A DNA stretch of 64,000 nucleotides from CAZBLK01 sp964492715 (GTDB lineage: Bacteria; Bacillota; Clostridia; Lachnospirales; WRBF01): NCBI GenBank assembly GCA_964492715.1, contig CAZBLK010000011.1, positions 1 to 64,000 on the forward strand, in the 5' to 3' direction. The notes under the pieces were generated by a model. The model did not search any database, was not told where the DNA came from, and worked only from the letters and a program-made list of their open reading frames with translations. Position numbers and translations under genes: made by a program. Of this stretch, positions 7,516 to 16,676 are shown one piece after another. The first letter of the stretch is position 1; every line of letters starts with the position of its first letter.

Positions 7516-9111
7516 ATGAGTGATGAAAGGGAAGATAACAACAAACGTTTAGACGAGAAACTAGAAAAACGACTTGACGAAAAGCTACACAATAGACTAG
7601 ACGAAAGCTTAAACACAAATTACGCCACAAACGACACAGAGCAACCTAAAAAAAGCCGCAAACCGCTTTTTGCTGGTGTGGTTGTTGTCGTTCTTCTTTT
7701 GCTTGGCGGAGTTGCGTATGCAAATTGGACAGACATTTTAGCTTTTGTTTCTCCGGAAGCTTATATGACGCAAATTAGCGCAAACACTGGCAAGCAGCTT
7801 ATGGAAGAATTTAAAGCTGTTGAAAACAATGCTGTTTTTAAGGCCTTAGGCGAAATTACAAAAAAGCCAAGCCAACATGTGGTTAATCTTAGCCCTTCAT
7901 TGTTTGTAGGCTACGAAGATGTAATTGACCCAAGTGGTGTTAGCTTAGTTGTTAAAAACGACAACGAAGGCAACCAGCTTTCCGCAGAAACAATTTTACC
8001 TTTATACGGAACAATTGGTGCGTACTTAAATGATGAAAACGTTATTGTAAGTGCACTGGGCATGAACGTTTCTCTTAGTGCAAGCAAGCCGCTTACAGAG
8101 CTTGTTGAGTTTGCAAACTTAAACGGTTTACAGTATGCCGTGCTTGAGTCACTTGGGTACCAAGGGCTGGAGCTTGACGAAAACGACATGCTTATTCCGC
8201 CAGCAGAGGACGTAGACATTTCTTACAGAAGTCTTGAAAGCGAATTTGAGATGTTAGATGTTGTTTCCAAAAATGCAGTAAGCGATGACCCTTACGTTGC
8301 AGAGCTTCAAAATTTAGGGCTTGATTTTTATAAAAAAGGAACTCTTGAAATTAAGAAAAAGACTGTTAATGTTTTGGGGAACGATATAAATGCAAGAGTA
8401 ACAGCAGTTACTTTTTCTGAGGCAGACTTTAAAGAGTATGCTAACAAAATTATAGATATAATGCTTGAAAACGGCGGTACATTTACGCTTAACACCCCTG
8501 AAGACAAGGAGCTTTATAAGCAAACTATAGAGCAATCTCTTTCAATTTTTAAAGGTGCAGTAACTGTAAACCTTGTTGAAATTGATAACAAATATAAAGT
8601 TTTCCAGATGGAAACAGAAAAAGGGCTGTTTTACGAAGTTGGTATGGTTGGCAAGGATAAAATGCTAGATGAACTTTATTTGAACGTATACCCAAACGCA
8701 CTTGACATTGAAGCTCTTGCAGGAGAAGCACTTCCTTTTGACGTAGTTGGGCTTTCAGCCTCTAGCAAAGAAGTATCAAGTGGGCATTACACAAGTGAAT
8801 TAAAACTTACAGCAGGGCTTGAAAAGTACACAGCTAACTTTGACTGGGACACAACAAAAAGTGCGGACAACATGAGGTTTGACGTAAACAATATTGGTTC
8901 TTTTGTAATGACCTTTGCCGTTGATGGCGACAGCGTTGTTATAAAAAGCGGTGAGGTCAAAGTTGCAGGGGAGTCGCTTGTTGAGAAAGACGCTATGACT
9001 TATGCGGCGTCACCTCTTAGAGATGCTGTAACTGTGCCTACTGAAACAACTAACATTGTTGATTTTAATTTGATGGAGATTTTTGGGGCGTTGTATGGTT
9101 TTGAGGAGTAG
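7516..9111 (+). CDS. Membrane-anchored extracytoplasmic protein of unknown function
   Basis: A 531-residue protein, unrecognised. The N-terminal cytoplasmic tail has an unusual octad repeat (R-L-D-E-K-L repeated about three times, residues 11-32), then a basic patch K-K-S-R-K and one membrane segment at about 51-69, leaving some 460 residues outside the cell. The outer part is soluble, rich in E, N and V, with no cysteine cluster or known catalytic motif that I can see. It has an AGGAGG site at 7501-7506. It lies between an ABC ATPase gene and two ABC-2 permease genes, so a role as an accessory or substrate-binding part of that exporter is a reasonable inference only. Confidence 0.7.
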   Translation: MSDEREDNNKRLDEKLEKRLDEKLHNRLDESLNTNYATNDTEQPKKSRKPLFAGVVVVVLLLLGGVAYANWTDILAFVSPEAYMTQISANTGKQLMEEFKAVENNAVFKALGEITKKPSQHVVNLSPSLFVGYEDVIDPSGVSLVVKNDNEGNQLSAETILPLYGTIGAYLNDENVIVSALGMNVSLSASKPLTELVEFANLNGLQYAVLESLGYQGLELDENDMLIPPAEDVDISYRSLESEFEMLDVVSKNAVSDDPYVAELQNLGLDFYKKGTLEIKKKTVNVLGNDINARVTAVTFSEADFKEYANKIIDIMLENGGTFTLNTPEDKELYKQTIEQSLSIFKGAVTVNLVEIDNKYKVFQMETEKGLFYEVGMVGKDKMLDELYLNVYPNALDIEALAGEALPFDVVGLSASSKEVSSGHYTSELKLTAGLEKYTANFDWDTTKSADNMRFDVNNIGSFVMTFAVDGDSVVIKSGEVKVAGESLVEKDAMTYAASPLRDAVTVPTETTNIVDFNLMEIFGALYGFEE

Positions 9112-9132
9112 TAAACCTTTTGGGGGATTTTA

Positions 9133-9196
9133 AAGATTAAGACCTTGGGGGCGCTGCCCCCAAACCCCCGAAAGGGGATTGCCCCTTGACCCTTTT
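9133..9196 (+). repeat. Double-hairpin intergenic repeat, full copy
   Basis: TTGGGGGCGCTGCCCCCAA forms a strong first hairpin (9145-9163), and AAGGGG-attg-CCCCTT a second (9172-9187), followed by GACCC and TTTTATTT. The intermediate CCCCCG can also pair with GGGG of the second stem, so alternative folds exist. It lies just after the 3' end of the preceding gene. Confidence 0.85.
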
Positions 9197-9254
9197 ATTT
9201 GTGGGTTAGGGGTAGGGTGTGTTGCTTGTATTTTGCTATTTTTGGGTAGATTTT

Positions 9255-10370
9255 ATGAGACTATTTTTGTTTGAGCTTAAAAAATATTTGACTACAGCTA
9301 TTGTTTTTAATTTAGTGCTTAGCGGTGTTATAGTAGCGGCTGTTTATTTTGTTGCTGTGAGCGGTGTTTTCGGCGGTTCAGTTGTTCAGCCGTTTCAGCT
9401 TTTGGTGGTGGACGAGGACAAAAGTGTAGAAACTAACATGCTTGTAAATGTGTTTAACGAGCAAAAGCAGCTTTCCTCCGTTGTTACCCTTACAAAAGCT
9501 GACATGCAAGCAGCTAAAACGGCGCTTGAACAAGGCACAGCCCCTGCATATGTTGTTATTCCAAAGGGGTTTGCTGATGACGTGAAGGTTGGCAAAAACA
9601 GCCCAATTCGTTTTGTAAGCAACATGAACAACCCTATACAAACAGTAATTAGTGTTATGCTTATACAGTCGGGTGTTTCTTTTCTTTCGGCTTCGCAGGC
9701 TGGCATTTACGGCACGTATGACTATGCGGCTTTGCAAGGAATGAGTACCGACGAAATAAACCAGCGGCTGTTACTTCCGACTAACTTAAAGTTTTTTAAC
9801 CGCCTTTTAAATTATACCGACCATTTTAAAACGGTAGTAGTTGAACAAACAGGCGGCTTTTCAATTGGCACACATTACATCATTTCATTTTGGCTTTTTT
9901 TCGTTACTATTAACATGATTATGTATATAAACAATGCGGCGTTTAACAAAGGTGTTTACGCCATTTATAAAACGGTTGGTATTGGGCTTTTTAAACAGTT
10001 CGCAATTCGCTTTTTTGGTATTTTTACTGTAAACACTGTTTTGCTTTTGCCGCTTGTGTTCTTTTTTGGTGCAAAAGTTTTGGTTGCTTCTGCTGCGCTT
10101 TCGGCGTTTTTTTTAATGAGTGCAACGCTGTTTAAGCCAGAAGCTTGCGGAGTGTTTTTGTTTACAGCGGCGTTATTTATGCTTTTTGTTTCAGGAGGTA
10201 TAATTCCTTTAGTTTATTTGCCTGATGTCTTTTCGGTTGTTAAGCTTTTTTCAATTAATTACTTTGTACTTTCTCTAAACAATGGGTTTATAAATTCAGC
10301 GGTGCTTGCTTCTGTTTCGGTTTTATTTTTTGGTGTGGCATATTTTCGAGGTAGGGCGTTTTGCGTATGA
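9255..10370 (+). CDS. ABC-2 type permease, first
   Basis: A 371-residue integral membrane protein. Topology is that of ABC-2 membrane proteins (ABC2_membrane_3-like): one N-terminal membrane segment (T-A-I-V-F-N-L-V-L-S-G), a large external domain of about 170 residues, then a block of five or six hydrophobic helices at the C-terminus. The start is set at MRLFLFELKKYL, the typical amphipathic N-terminus of this family; a GTG 36 bases upstream has no better ribosome site. The last four bases overlap the next permease gene (ATGA), indicating translational coupling. It probably forms a heterodimer with the next gene product, energised by the ATPase at 6637. Confidence 0.8.
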   Translation: MRLFLFELKKYLTTAIVFNLVLSGVIVAAVYFVAVSGVFGGSVVQPFQLLVVDEDKSVETNMLVNVFNEQKQLSSVVTLTKADMQAAKTALEQGTAPAYVVIPKGFADDVKVGKNSPIRFVSNMNNPIQTVISVMLIQSGVSFLSASQAGIYGTYDYAALQGMSTDEINQRLLLPTNLKFFNRLLNYTDHFKTVVVEQTGGFSIGTHYIISFWLFFVTINMIMYINNAAFNKGVYAIYKTVGIGLFKQFAIRFFGIFTVNTVLLLPLVFFFGAKVLVASAALSAFFLMSATLFKPEACGVFLFTAALFMLFVSGGIIPLVYLPDVFSVVKLFSINYFVLSLNNGFINSAVLASVSVLFFGVAYFRGRAFCV

Positions 10371-11512
10371 TGTTTTTTACTAGGTTTTTTATAACAAGGG
10401 TAAAGCTTTTAATTTCGCCGTCTTTTTTTGTTGCGGTTTTTTTGTTTGTTGCTGCGGTGTTTTCTTTGGGTAACGTTTTTTCGGGAAGTGATGCCCTTAA
10501 AATACGTGTTGGGCTTTTGCATAGCGGCGGCGAGCGTGCGGCAATTATTGAAAAGTATGTGTCCGATTATTTGGGCGAAAATGGCGAAGTTTTTATTGTT
10601 TCAAACAGGGTTGAAATGGAAACGCTTGTTGCTAGGCGTAATATAGAGTGCGGCTTTATTATTGGTGATGAAATTGAGGACGGAAAGTTTGAAGGAGCAA
10701 TTACGCTTATTAAGTCGCCTTTGACGGCGGCAGACCAAATTTTAAGTTTGTACGTGGTGTCGGGGCTTGTGCAAGGAATTTCAGGCGAGCTTGGGTATGA
10801 TGTGGTAAGGCAATTTTTTAGAGGTTCGGACAAAAGGGAAGTTGTTTCATTTATTCAAGGAAAAGCAAACGAGTACACCAAAAACGGCGCACTTATGGGC
10901 GTTGAATACGAAATTACGGGCGAACAAAACACACAGGCACAAACAGGAAATAACATGCTTGCCCAAACACTTTATGGGCTTACTGCACTTTTTGCAATGC
11001 TAATTAGCCTAATGGTTTCTTTGGGTATTTCCCATGAGAAGCTGGAAAATGTTTATGGAAAAATAAAGTCGTCTGGCGTGGAAATTTGGCTTTACGTAGT
11101 TTATAACTTTTTGTTTGTGTTTGCAGTTTCTTTTTTGTTTATGTTCATTTCAACTTTACTAATAAACAGTTCGGTTGCACAGTTCAATTTTTTTGGAACA
11201 GCTTTAATTTCATTTTGTTATTGTGCCGCTGTTTCAGCACTATGCGTTTTTTATGTTTCGGTTTTTAAACCGCAGTTTTTTTATGGCGTAATAATTTTTT
11301 CGTTTGTAACAACTGCCGCTTTTGGCGACTGTATAATTCGGATTGGCGGCTTAATAAAAGGTGCAGATGTGGCACGGCTTTTGTTTTTTACTAGTTACTT
11401 TATGGACGGCTTGGGCAAGGCGTTTCCTGTTTTTGAAACAGCAGTTTTGCTTGGGGCTTCGTGCGTACTGCTTTTAAGTGCTGTTTGGCTTGAAAAACGA
11501 TTAGGGTATTAA
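10367..11512 (+). CDS. ABC-2 type permease, second
   Basis: A 381-residue paralogue in topology to the preceding protein: N-terminal membrane segment (F-F-V-A-V-F-L-F-V-A), a large external loop (about 40-200), then multiple hydrophobic helices, including L-T-A-L-F-A-M-L-I-S-L-M. Its ATG overlaps the TGA stop of the first permease, and AGGG stands ten bases ahead. The start could also be the next codon, another ATG. Both permeases are of similar length and split topology, typical of half-transporters that pair. Substrate unknown; such systems export drugs, peptides or polymers. Confidence 0.8.
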   Translation: MMFFTRFFITRVKLLISPSFFVAVFLFVAAVFSLGNVFSGSDALKIRVGLLHSGGERAAIIEKYVSDYLGENGEVFIVSNRVEMETLVARRNIECGFIIGDEIEDGKFEGAITLIKSPLTAADQILSLYVVSGLVQGISGELGYDVVRQFFRGSDKREVVSFIQGKANEYTKNGALMGVEYEITGEQNTQAQTGNNMLAQTLYGLTALFAMLISLMVSLGISHEKLENVYGKIKSSGVEIWLYVVYNFLFVFAVSFLFMFISTLLINSSVAQFNFFGTALISFCYCAAVSALCVFYVSVFKPQFFYGVIIFSFVTTAAFGDCIIRIGGLIKGADVARLLFFTSYFMDGLGKAFPVFETAVLLGASCVLLLSAVWLEKRLGY

Positions 11513-11515
11513 TGT

Positions 11516-11544
11516 TTGATGTTATCCACAATTTATGATAAAAT
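11516..11544 (+). promoter_or_regulatory. Sigma-A-type promoter for the HD-domain gene and sbcDC
   Basis: TTGATG at 11516-11521 and TAAAAT at 11539-11544 with a 17-base spacer, 46 bases before the start of the HD-domain gene. Confidence 0.5.
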
Positions 11545-11589
11545 ATTTTAAAAATACTTATAAGAAAATAAGAACTGGGAGGTTTACAC

Positions 11590-12159
11590 ATGAAAAAGCA
11601 ACCAAATATGACAGAAGCTTTTGAACTTCTTAAAAAGTTTAATGAAAGTGAAGCACTTTTGCGCCACGGTTTAAACGTTTCATACGTTATGCGTCATTTT
11701 GCACGGCTCAATGGCGAGGACGAAGAAAAATGGGCGGTTATTGGGCTTTTGCACGACTTGGACTATGAAAAATACCCAGACGAACATTGCAAAAAAGTTG
11801 TTGAAATTTTGAACGAAGAAAACGTAGACGACGAGTATATTCATGCAGTTGCTTCGCACGGCTACGGTATTTGCTCGGACGTTGAACCTACTCACTTAAT
11901 GGAGAAAATTCTTTTTACAATTGATGAACTTACAGGGCTAATAAACGCAGGTGCTTTAATGCGCCCGTCAAAAAGCTGTATGGACATGGAAGTAAAGTCC
12001 ATTGCCAAAAAGTTTAAAACCCCAAGCTTTGCCGCAGGCGTAGACCGAAACATAATCACAAAAGGCTGTGAAATGCTTGGCATGGACTTAAACTACATTA
12101 TGGAAGAAACGCTTCTTGGCATGAGAGAAGCTGAAACAAACGTTAGTAAATATCTTTAA
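11590..12159 (+). CDS. HD-domain protein (putative metal-dependent phosphohydrolase)
   Basis: A 189-residue HD-superfamily protein. The metal-binding residues are visible as H in L-L-R-H-G-L, H-D in G-L-L-H-D-L-D-Y-E, H in A-V-A-S-H-G-Y-G and D in F-T-I-D-E-L-T-G-L-I. The family includes HDIG-type nucleotidases and phosphodiesterases; the substrate cannot be read from sequence. GGGAGG lies ahead of the ATG. It is 15 bases from the apparent start of sbcD and shares its promoter, so a link to nucleotide or DNA metabolism is possible but unproven. Confidence 0.85.
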   Translation: MKKQPNMTEAFELLKKFNESEALLRHGLNVSYVMRHFARLNGEDEEKWAVIGLLHDLDYEKYPDEHCKKVVEILNEENVDDEYIHAVASHGYGICSDVEPTHLMEKILFTIDELTGLINAGALMRPSKSCMDMEVKSIAKKFKTPSFAAGVDRNIITKGCEMLGMDLNYIMEETLLGMREAETNVSKYL

Positions 12160-12174
12160 AAAGGGGGTACAACT

Positions 12175-13386
12175 ATCCGCATTTTACACACGTCCGACTG
12201 GCACTTAGGGCGTTACATAGAAGGACACTCACGGCTTGACGAGCAAAGGGCTTTTATAGACGAGCTTTCAGCCATTTGTGACGAAGAACAAATTGACTTA
12301 ATTATAATTGCGGGTGACGTGTACGACACAGCAACACCGCCAATTGCAGCCGAGCAGCTTTTTTACAGTGCGGTTTTAAAGCTGTCAAAGTACGGCAGCC
12401 GCCCTGTTTTAATAATAGCAGGAAACCACGACAGCCCAGAAAAGCTTGTTGCTCCAAGCCCTATTGCTACTGAGCTTTCGATAATTATTTTAGGCACGAC
12501 GGGAACAATTTTGCCAAGCGGCAACTATCCGCACGTGGTAAAAAGCTGTGAAGGCTTTGTCGAGCTTATAATAAACGGAGAAAAGGTTTGTGTAACCGCT
12601 GTGCCATACGCTGGCGAACGCCGTTTAAACGAGCTTTTGGGCGACACGTCTTTTTTTGATGACGAAGCTGCACTTCAAAAAACTTATTCCGACAAAGTTG
12701 CCGCCCTTTTTGCCGCAAGCGCAGAACATGTTTCAGAGGGTGCAATTTCAATTGCAGTTGGGCATTTTTACGTGGTCGGCGGACAAGTGACAGACAGCGA
12801 GCGTGACATTTCGCTTGGCGGAACATACGCCGTTTACGGTGATGCTTTGCCGAAAAACGTACAATACGTTGCTATGGGGCATTTGCACCGCCCTCAAAAA
12901 ATTAAAACCCACTGCCAGCACGCTTATTATTCAGGCTCTCCACTGCAATATTCAAAAAGTGAGCTGGGCTACAAAAAGTGTGTTTACATAGCCGACATAA
13001 AAGCAGGGCAAGAAGCAAACGTATGGCAAAGGGAGCTTACAATTTACAAGCCAATTGAAGTTTGGCGGTTTGACGGCATTGACGAAGCTTTAAAAGTTTG
13101 TGAGGAGAAAAAGGACGTAACCGCTTGGGTTTACATTGAAATTTTAACGGATACGCCTTTAACATTTGAGCAAATAAAAGCTATAAAAACGTTTCGACCA
13201 GATGCAGTGCAAACGGCTGTTGTTTTAAAGTCGGACGAGCAAAGGCAAGAGTCAGTTGAAAGAACAACCGAGCGTACTATTTTAGAAGAATTTACAGAGT
13301 TTTACAGGGAAAACCGTGGCTGTGCCCCAAACGCCCAGCTTATTAAAATTTTTTCGGAGCTTTTGAATGAAACCGATAACACTTAA
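12175..13386 (+). CDS. sbcD: Exonuclease subunit SbcD, apparent ATC start
   Basis: A 403-residue calcineurin-like phosphoesterase, the nuclease subunit of SbcCD (Mre11 homologue), which trims hairpins and protein-blocked DNA ends. Metal-site motifs: D-W-H at residues 8-10, G-D-V-Y-D, G-N-H-D-S, V-G-H-F-Y and M-G-H-L-H. The coding frame begins after a TAA at 12157-12159, and no ATG, GTG or TTG occurs before the essential D-W-H motif; the first ATG (12319) would delete two metal motifs. The codon where MRILHTSDWH normally starts is ATC, seven bases after AAGGGGG. So the start is either a genuine rare AUC or a mutated or misread ATG. The 3' end overlaps sbcC by 20 bases. Confidence 0.85.
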   Translation: MRILHTSDWHLGRYIEGHSRLDEQRAFIDELSAICDEEQIDLIIIAGDVYDTATPPIAAEQLFYSAVLKLSKYGSRPVLIIAGNHDSPEKLVAPSPIATELSIIILGTTGTILPSGNYPHVVKSCEGFVELIINGEKVCVTAVPYAGERRLNELLGDTSFFDDEAALQKTYSDKVAALFAASAEHVSEGAISIAVGHFYVVGGQVTDSERDISLGGTYAVYGDALPKNVQYVAMGHLHRPQKIKTHCQHAYYSGSPLQYSKSELGYKKCVYIADIKAGQEANVWQRELTIYKPIEVWRFDGIDEALKVCEEKKDVTAWVYIEILTDTPLTFEQIKAIKTFRPDAVQTAVVLKSDEQRQESVERTTERTILEEFTEFYRENRGCAPNAQLIKIFSELLNETDNT

Positions 13387-16300
13387 AATTAAAGGGCTAA
13401 ACAGCTTTGCCGCCGAGCAGTCGATAAGTTTTGACAAGCTTACAGAGGTAGGGCTTTTTGGCATTTTTGGAAAAACCGGTAGCGGCAAGTCTACCGTTGT
13501 TGATGCCGTAACAATGTCGCTTTATGGCGAAATGGCACGTTACGAAAAGTCGAAGGGGCGGCAGTTTATAAACACAGGGGCAGAGTCGGCGGCAGTTTCT
13601 TTAGAGTTTGCAATTGGGCAAGACGTGTACGTTGCCGAGCGAAGCTTTAAACGTGACAAGGAGGGCAAGCCGAAAACTGTGGCCGCACGGCTTTACAAAA
13701 AGGCAAACGGTGAAACAACAGTAATTGCAGACAAAGAGCGTGCCGTAACCGAGCATGTGACAGCAATTACAGGGCTTAGCTACGACGACTTTTCACGCTC
13801 TGTAGTTTTGCCACAGGGCAAGTTCAGCGAGTTTCTTCTTTTGGAAAACGTGGAACGGCGCAACATGCTAGAGCGCATTTTCCGCTTGGAGCGTTTTGGA
13901 GAAGATTTAAACGCACGAATACGTGCGGCACACGAGCAAGCAAAAACCGAGCTTTTGCGCCTTGAAGAAACGTTGAAGCTTTACGAGGGAATTACACCAG
14001 AAGCCGTTTCTTCAAAAAAGCTTGAACTAGCCGAGGAAGCCAACCACCTAACGGAGCTTAAAAAAACACAAGCTGAAATTTTAGAAAAGAAAAACAGGCT
14101 TGATGAATTTGAAAGGCTTAACAAACAATTAAGCCTTTATTGTGATGAGCAAAAAAAGCTTTTGGAAAAAGAGGAGCATATAAAAACGCTTCAACAGAAA
14201 GTTTTGGAAAGCCAAAAAGCTTCAATGGTTAAGCCTTTTTATGACAAGGCTTTGGAAAGCAACAATGCCTTTTTGCAAACGGACAAACTTTTAAACGACA
14301 AGCAGGCGCAATATTCAAAGCTTGTTAAGGAAGCCGAGGAAGCAAAAGATTTGTATGCCGAAAAATTAGCCGAAAAGGAAAAACTTTCGCCAGACCTTAC
14401 AAAAAAGGTGTTCGAGCTTGAAGCAGTAATGGAAACTCAAAAAAGCCTTGTTGAAATGGTGAACGTTCGCAAGCAGTTAATTAAGGAGTACACTGCGTTG
14501 AAGCAGAAAGCTGAACAAAGTCAAATGGAAATTGTAGCTTTGGTTGGCGAAAAGGTGCAACTGGAAAATAAACTTTCTGAAATTGAGGAAAGAAAAGCTG
14601 TTGTAACAACAAGTGCGGATTATCGACAAAAGCTAAACGAAGCAAGCGGAGTTTTAAAAGCTGTTGTTGAAAAAACGGCTAAAACTTTTGACATAGAGCA
14701 AAGCTTGAAAAAGCTTGCAGAGCAACAGAACGAAGTTACACAGGCTTTGGAAAAAAACAAAGAAACACTTTTTGCACTGAAAACCGAAGCAACAAACACA
14801 GAGCAAAAAATAACTGAAATATCAGAAAGCCTTAAACAGGCAAGCCAACAGCTAATTACACTAAAAACTGAAGTCGCCACTCTTGAGGCAAGTTATAAGC
14901 TTAGAAAAAGCCTTGTGCCTTTTGAACCATGCCCTGTTTGCGGCTCAACCGAGCATGACAGCGCACATTTAAACGGTGGCTTAGACGACTACAGCGAGCA
15001 AGCTTCAAAAATTAATGAAAAGCTACTGGAAACAGAAATTGTCATAAAAACAGCAGAAACAGAGAAAAATAAATTTGAAAAACTTTTGAAAGCAACTACG
15101 GATAAAAAAAGTCGTGCCGAAATAGAAGAAGGCAAGCTAAACGAACGTGCAAGCTTTTTGCATGAGCAGACGTTAAAGGCAAGTGCCGACTTTGAAGCTG
15201 AAAAAAAACAGCTTGAAGCTTTAAGCGAAAGCTTGGCATTGCACAAAAAACAGCTTGCAACAGACGACATACAAAAAGCAGTTGAACAGTCTGCAAAAAA
15301 CGACCGAGAAGCCGAAGCACTTTCACACGAGGAAAGAAAAACTCGTGTTTCTCTCTTAGAAGCGGGAAAACAGCTTGACCAAAAAAAGCAAGCAGTCGAA
15401 GCAACAAAGCTGAAAATGCAAGAAATTGTGACACAAGGCGAAGGCAAAAAAGAAGCTATAGCCGAAATGGAAGCAAAAGTGTTTGAAAAAACAGGTGGCA
15501 AAGAACCAGCCGAGTTTTTAAACGAGGTAAAAGCAAAGCTTACTGAAATAGAAACAGCAGTTTCAAGCGCAAAGCTACAGCTTGAAAAGCTTGAAGAAAA
15601 AGCTAAAGCCGAGGGTGAAACAGTCCACAAACTTACGGCTACAGTTGAGGAAAGAAAAACGGCTTTTGAAAGCCGCAGTCAAGAGCTTGCCGAAGCTTTA
15701 ACTAAACATGGTTACGAAACAGCAGAGCAAGCGTTGGCTTTTGTTTTGCCAAGTGAAACTGTTGCAAAACTGCAAGCAGAAGTTGAAGCACACGTTTTTG
15801 CCATGCAAAAAAGTGGCGCAAACATAGAACGGCTTAAACAACAGGTTTTCACATTTACGCAGGAGCATTCTGCTCTTTTAAATGAAGAAGTAACGTTAGC
15901 ACAGCTTGCGGAGCGTTTGACCGAAGTTTCAGCAACAATCGAAGAAAAAACAGGCAAAGCCGCAGTTTTAGAGCGTGAAGTTTTGGAAATGGAGCAAAAG
16001 CTAACAGACATAGTTGAGTTTGGCAAAAAGCGTGACATTTGGGGGAACAAAGCAGAGCTTTTAAACGACATTGCAACGCTTTTTAAGGGCAACCGCTTTG
16101 TAGAGTTTGTTGCTGAAAGGCATTTAAAATACATTGCCGCCGAAGCTTCGTCACGGCTGAAGGAAATGACGTCGGGGCGGTATGCTCTTGTGCTTGACGG
16201 CACAAGCTTTGCAATTCGTGACGACAAAAACGGCGGTGAAATGCGCTCGCCTAAAACGCTTTCTGGCGGCGAAGTTTTTATGGCTTCTTTGTGCCTTGCT

Positions 16301-16558
16301 CTTTCGTTGTCGTCAAAAATTCAGCTTTCAAACAACGCACCGCTAGAGTTTTTCTTTTTAGACGAAGGGTTTGGCACGCTTGACGAGGTGCGGCTTGACG
16401 TTGTTTTGCAAAGCCTGGAAAAATTAATCCGTGAGAAAATGACGATTGGGTTAATTAGCCATGTGGAGGCGTTAAAAGAGCGTGTAGCTGTGAAGCTTAT
16501 TGTGAAAGAGGCGGCAGACAGCGGTGAAGGGACTACTGTTTCGATTGAGTATAGTTAG
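13367..16558 (+). CDS. sbcC: Exonuclease subunit SbcC
   Basis: A 1063-residue SMC-like ATPase (Rad50 homologue), partner of SbcD. The N-terminal half-ATPase has Walker A G-K-T-G-S-G-K-S-T at 35-43; two very long coiled coils flank a zinc hook C-P-V-C (Cys522 and Cys525) that dimerises the arms; the C-terminal half has signature L-S-G-G-E at about 965 and Walker B F-F-F-L-D-E-G-F-G near 998. Length is normal for the family. The start is an ATG inside the end of sbcD. Terminated, apparently, by the double-hairpin repeat that follows. Confidence 0.95.
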   Translation: MKPITLKIKGLNSFAAEQSISFDKLTEVGLFGIFGKTGSGKSTVVDAVTMSLYGEMARYEKSKGRQFINTGAESAAVSLEFAIGQDVYVAERSFKRDKEGKPKTVAARLYKKANGETTVIADKERAVTEHVTAITGLSYDDFSRSVVLPQGKFSEFLLLENVERRNMLERIFRLERFGEDLNARIRAAHEQAKTELLRLEETLKLYEGITPEAVSSKKLELAEEANHLTELKKTQAEILEKKNRLDEFERLNKQLSLYCDEQKKLLEKEEHIKTLQQKVLESQKASMVKPFYDKALESNNAFLQTDKLLNDKQAQYSKLVKEAEEAKDLYAEKLAEKEKLSPDLTKKVFELEAVMETQKSLVEMVNVRKQLIKEYTALKQKAEQSQMEIVALVGEKVQLENKLSEIEERKAVVTTSADYRQKLNEASGVLKAVVEKTAKTFDIEQSLKKLAEQQNEVTQALEKNKETLFALKTEATNTEQKITEISESLKQASQQLITLKTEVATLEASYKLRKSLVPFEPCPVCGSTEHDSAHLNGGLDDYSEQASKINEKLLETEIVIKTAETEKNKFEKLLKATTDKKSRAEIEEGKLNERASFLHEQTLKASADFEAEKKQLEALSESLALHKKQLATDDIQKAVEQSAKNDREAEALSHEERKTRVSLLEAGKQLDQKKQAVEATKLKMQEIVTQGEGKKEAIAEMEAKVFEKTGGKEPAEFLNEVKAKLTEIETAVSSAKLQLEKLEEKAKAEGETVHKLTATVEERKTAFESRSQELAEALTKHGYETAEQALAFVLPSETVAKLQAEVEAHVFAMQKSGANIERLKQQVFTFTQEHSALLNEEVTLAQLAERLTEVSATIEEKTGKAAVLEREVLEMEQKLTDIVEFGKKRDIWGNKAELLNDIATLFKGNRFVEFVAERHLKYIAAEASSRLKEMTSGRYALVLDGTSFAIRDDKNGGEMRSPKTLSGGEVFMASLCLALSLSSKIQLSNNAPLEFFFLDEGFGTLDEVRLDVVLQSLEKLIREKMTIGLISHVEALKERVAVKLIVKEAADSGEGTTVSIEYS

Positions 16559-16570
16559 GGCTGTGAATTA

Positions 16571-16640
16571 AAAGATTTAGGACCTTAGGGGCGCTGCCCC
16601 TAAAACCCCGCAAGGGGCTTGCCCCTTGACCCCATTTTTT
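16571..16640 (+). repeat. Double-hairpin intergenic repeat, full copy
   Basis: Consensus-like copy: GGACC, first hairpin TTAGGGGCGCTGCCCCTAA, linker AACCCCGC, second hairpin AAGGGG-cttg-CCCCTT, then GACCCC and a T7 run. With the terminal T run it looks like a functional rho-independent terminator after sbcC. Confidence 0.85.
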
Positions 16641-16676
16641 TAAATAATTGCATTAAAATAGAAAACAGGAGCATAA

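Noticed and set aside
9219..9254. GTG start for the first ABC-2 permease
   Set aside because: The extra 12 residues are hydrophobic and unlike the family; MRLFLFELKK at 9255 is the typical start.
12319..13386. sbcD starting at the first ATG
   Set aside because: It would remove the D-W-H and part of the G-D-V metal motifs that are clearly encoded in frame upstream.
14989..15630. Reverse-strand ORF of 213 codons, Ser/Phe-rich
   Set aside because: Antisense shadow of the sbcC coiled coil; composition follows from the codon bias of the real gene.
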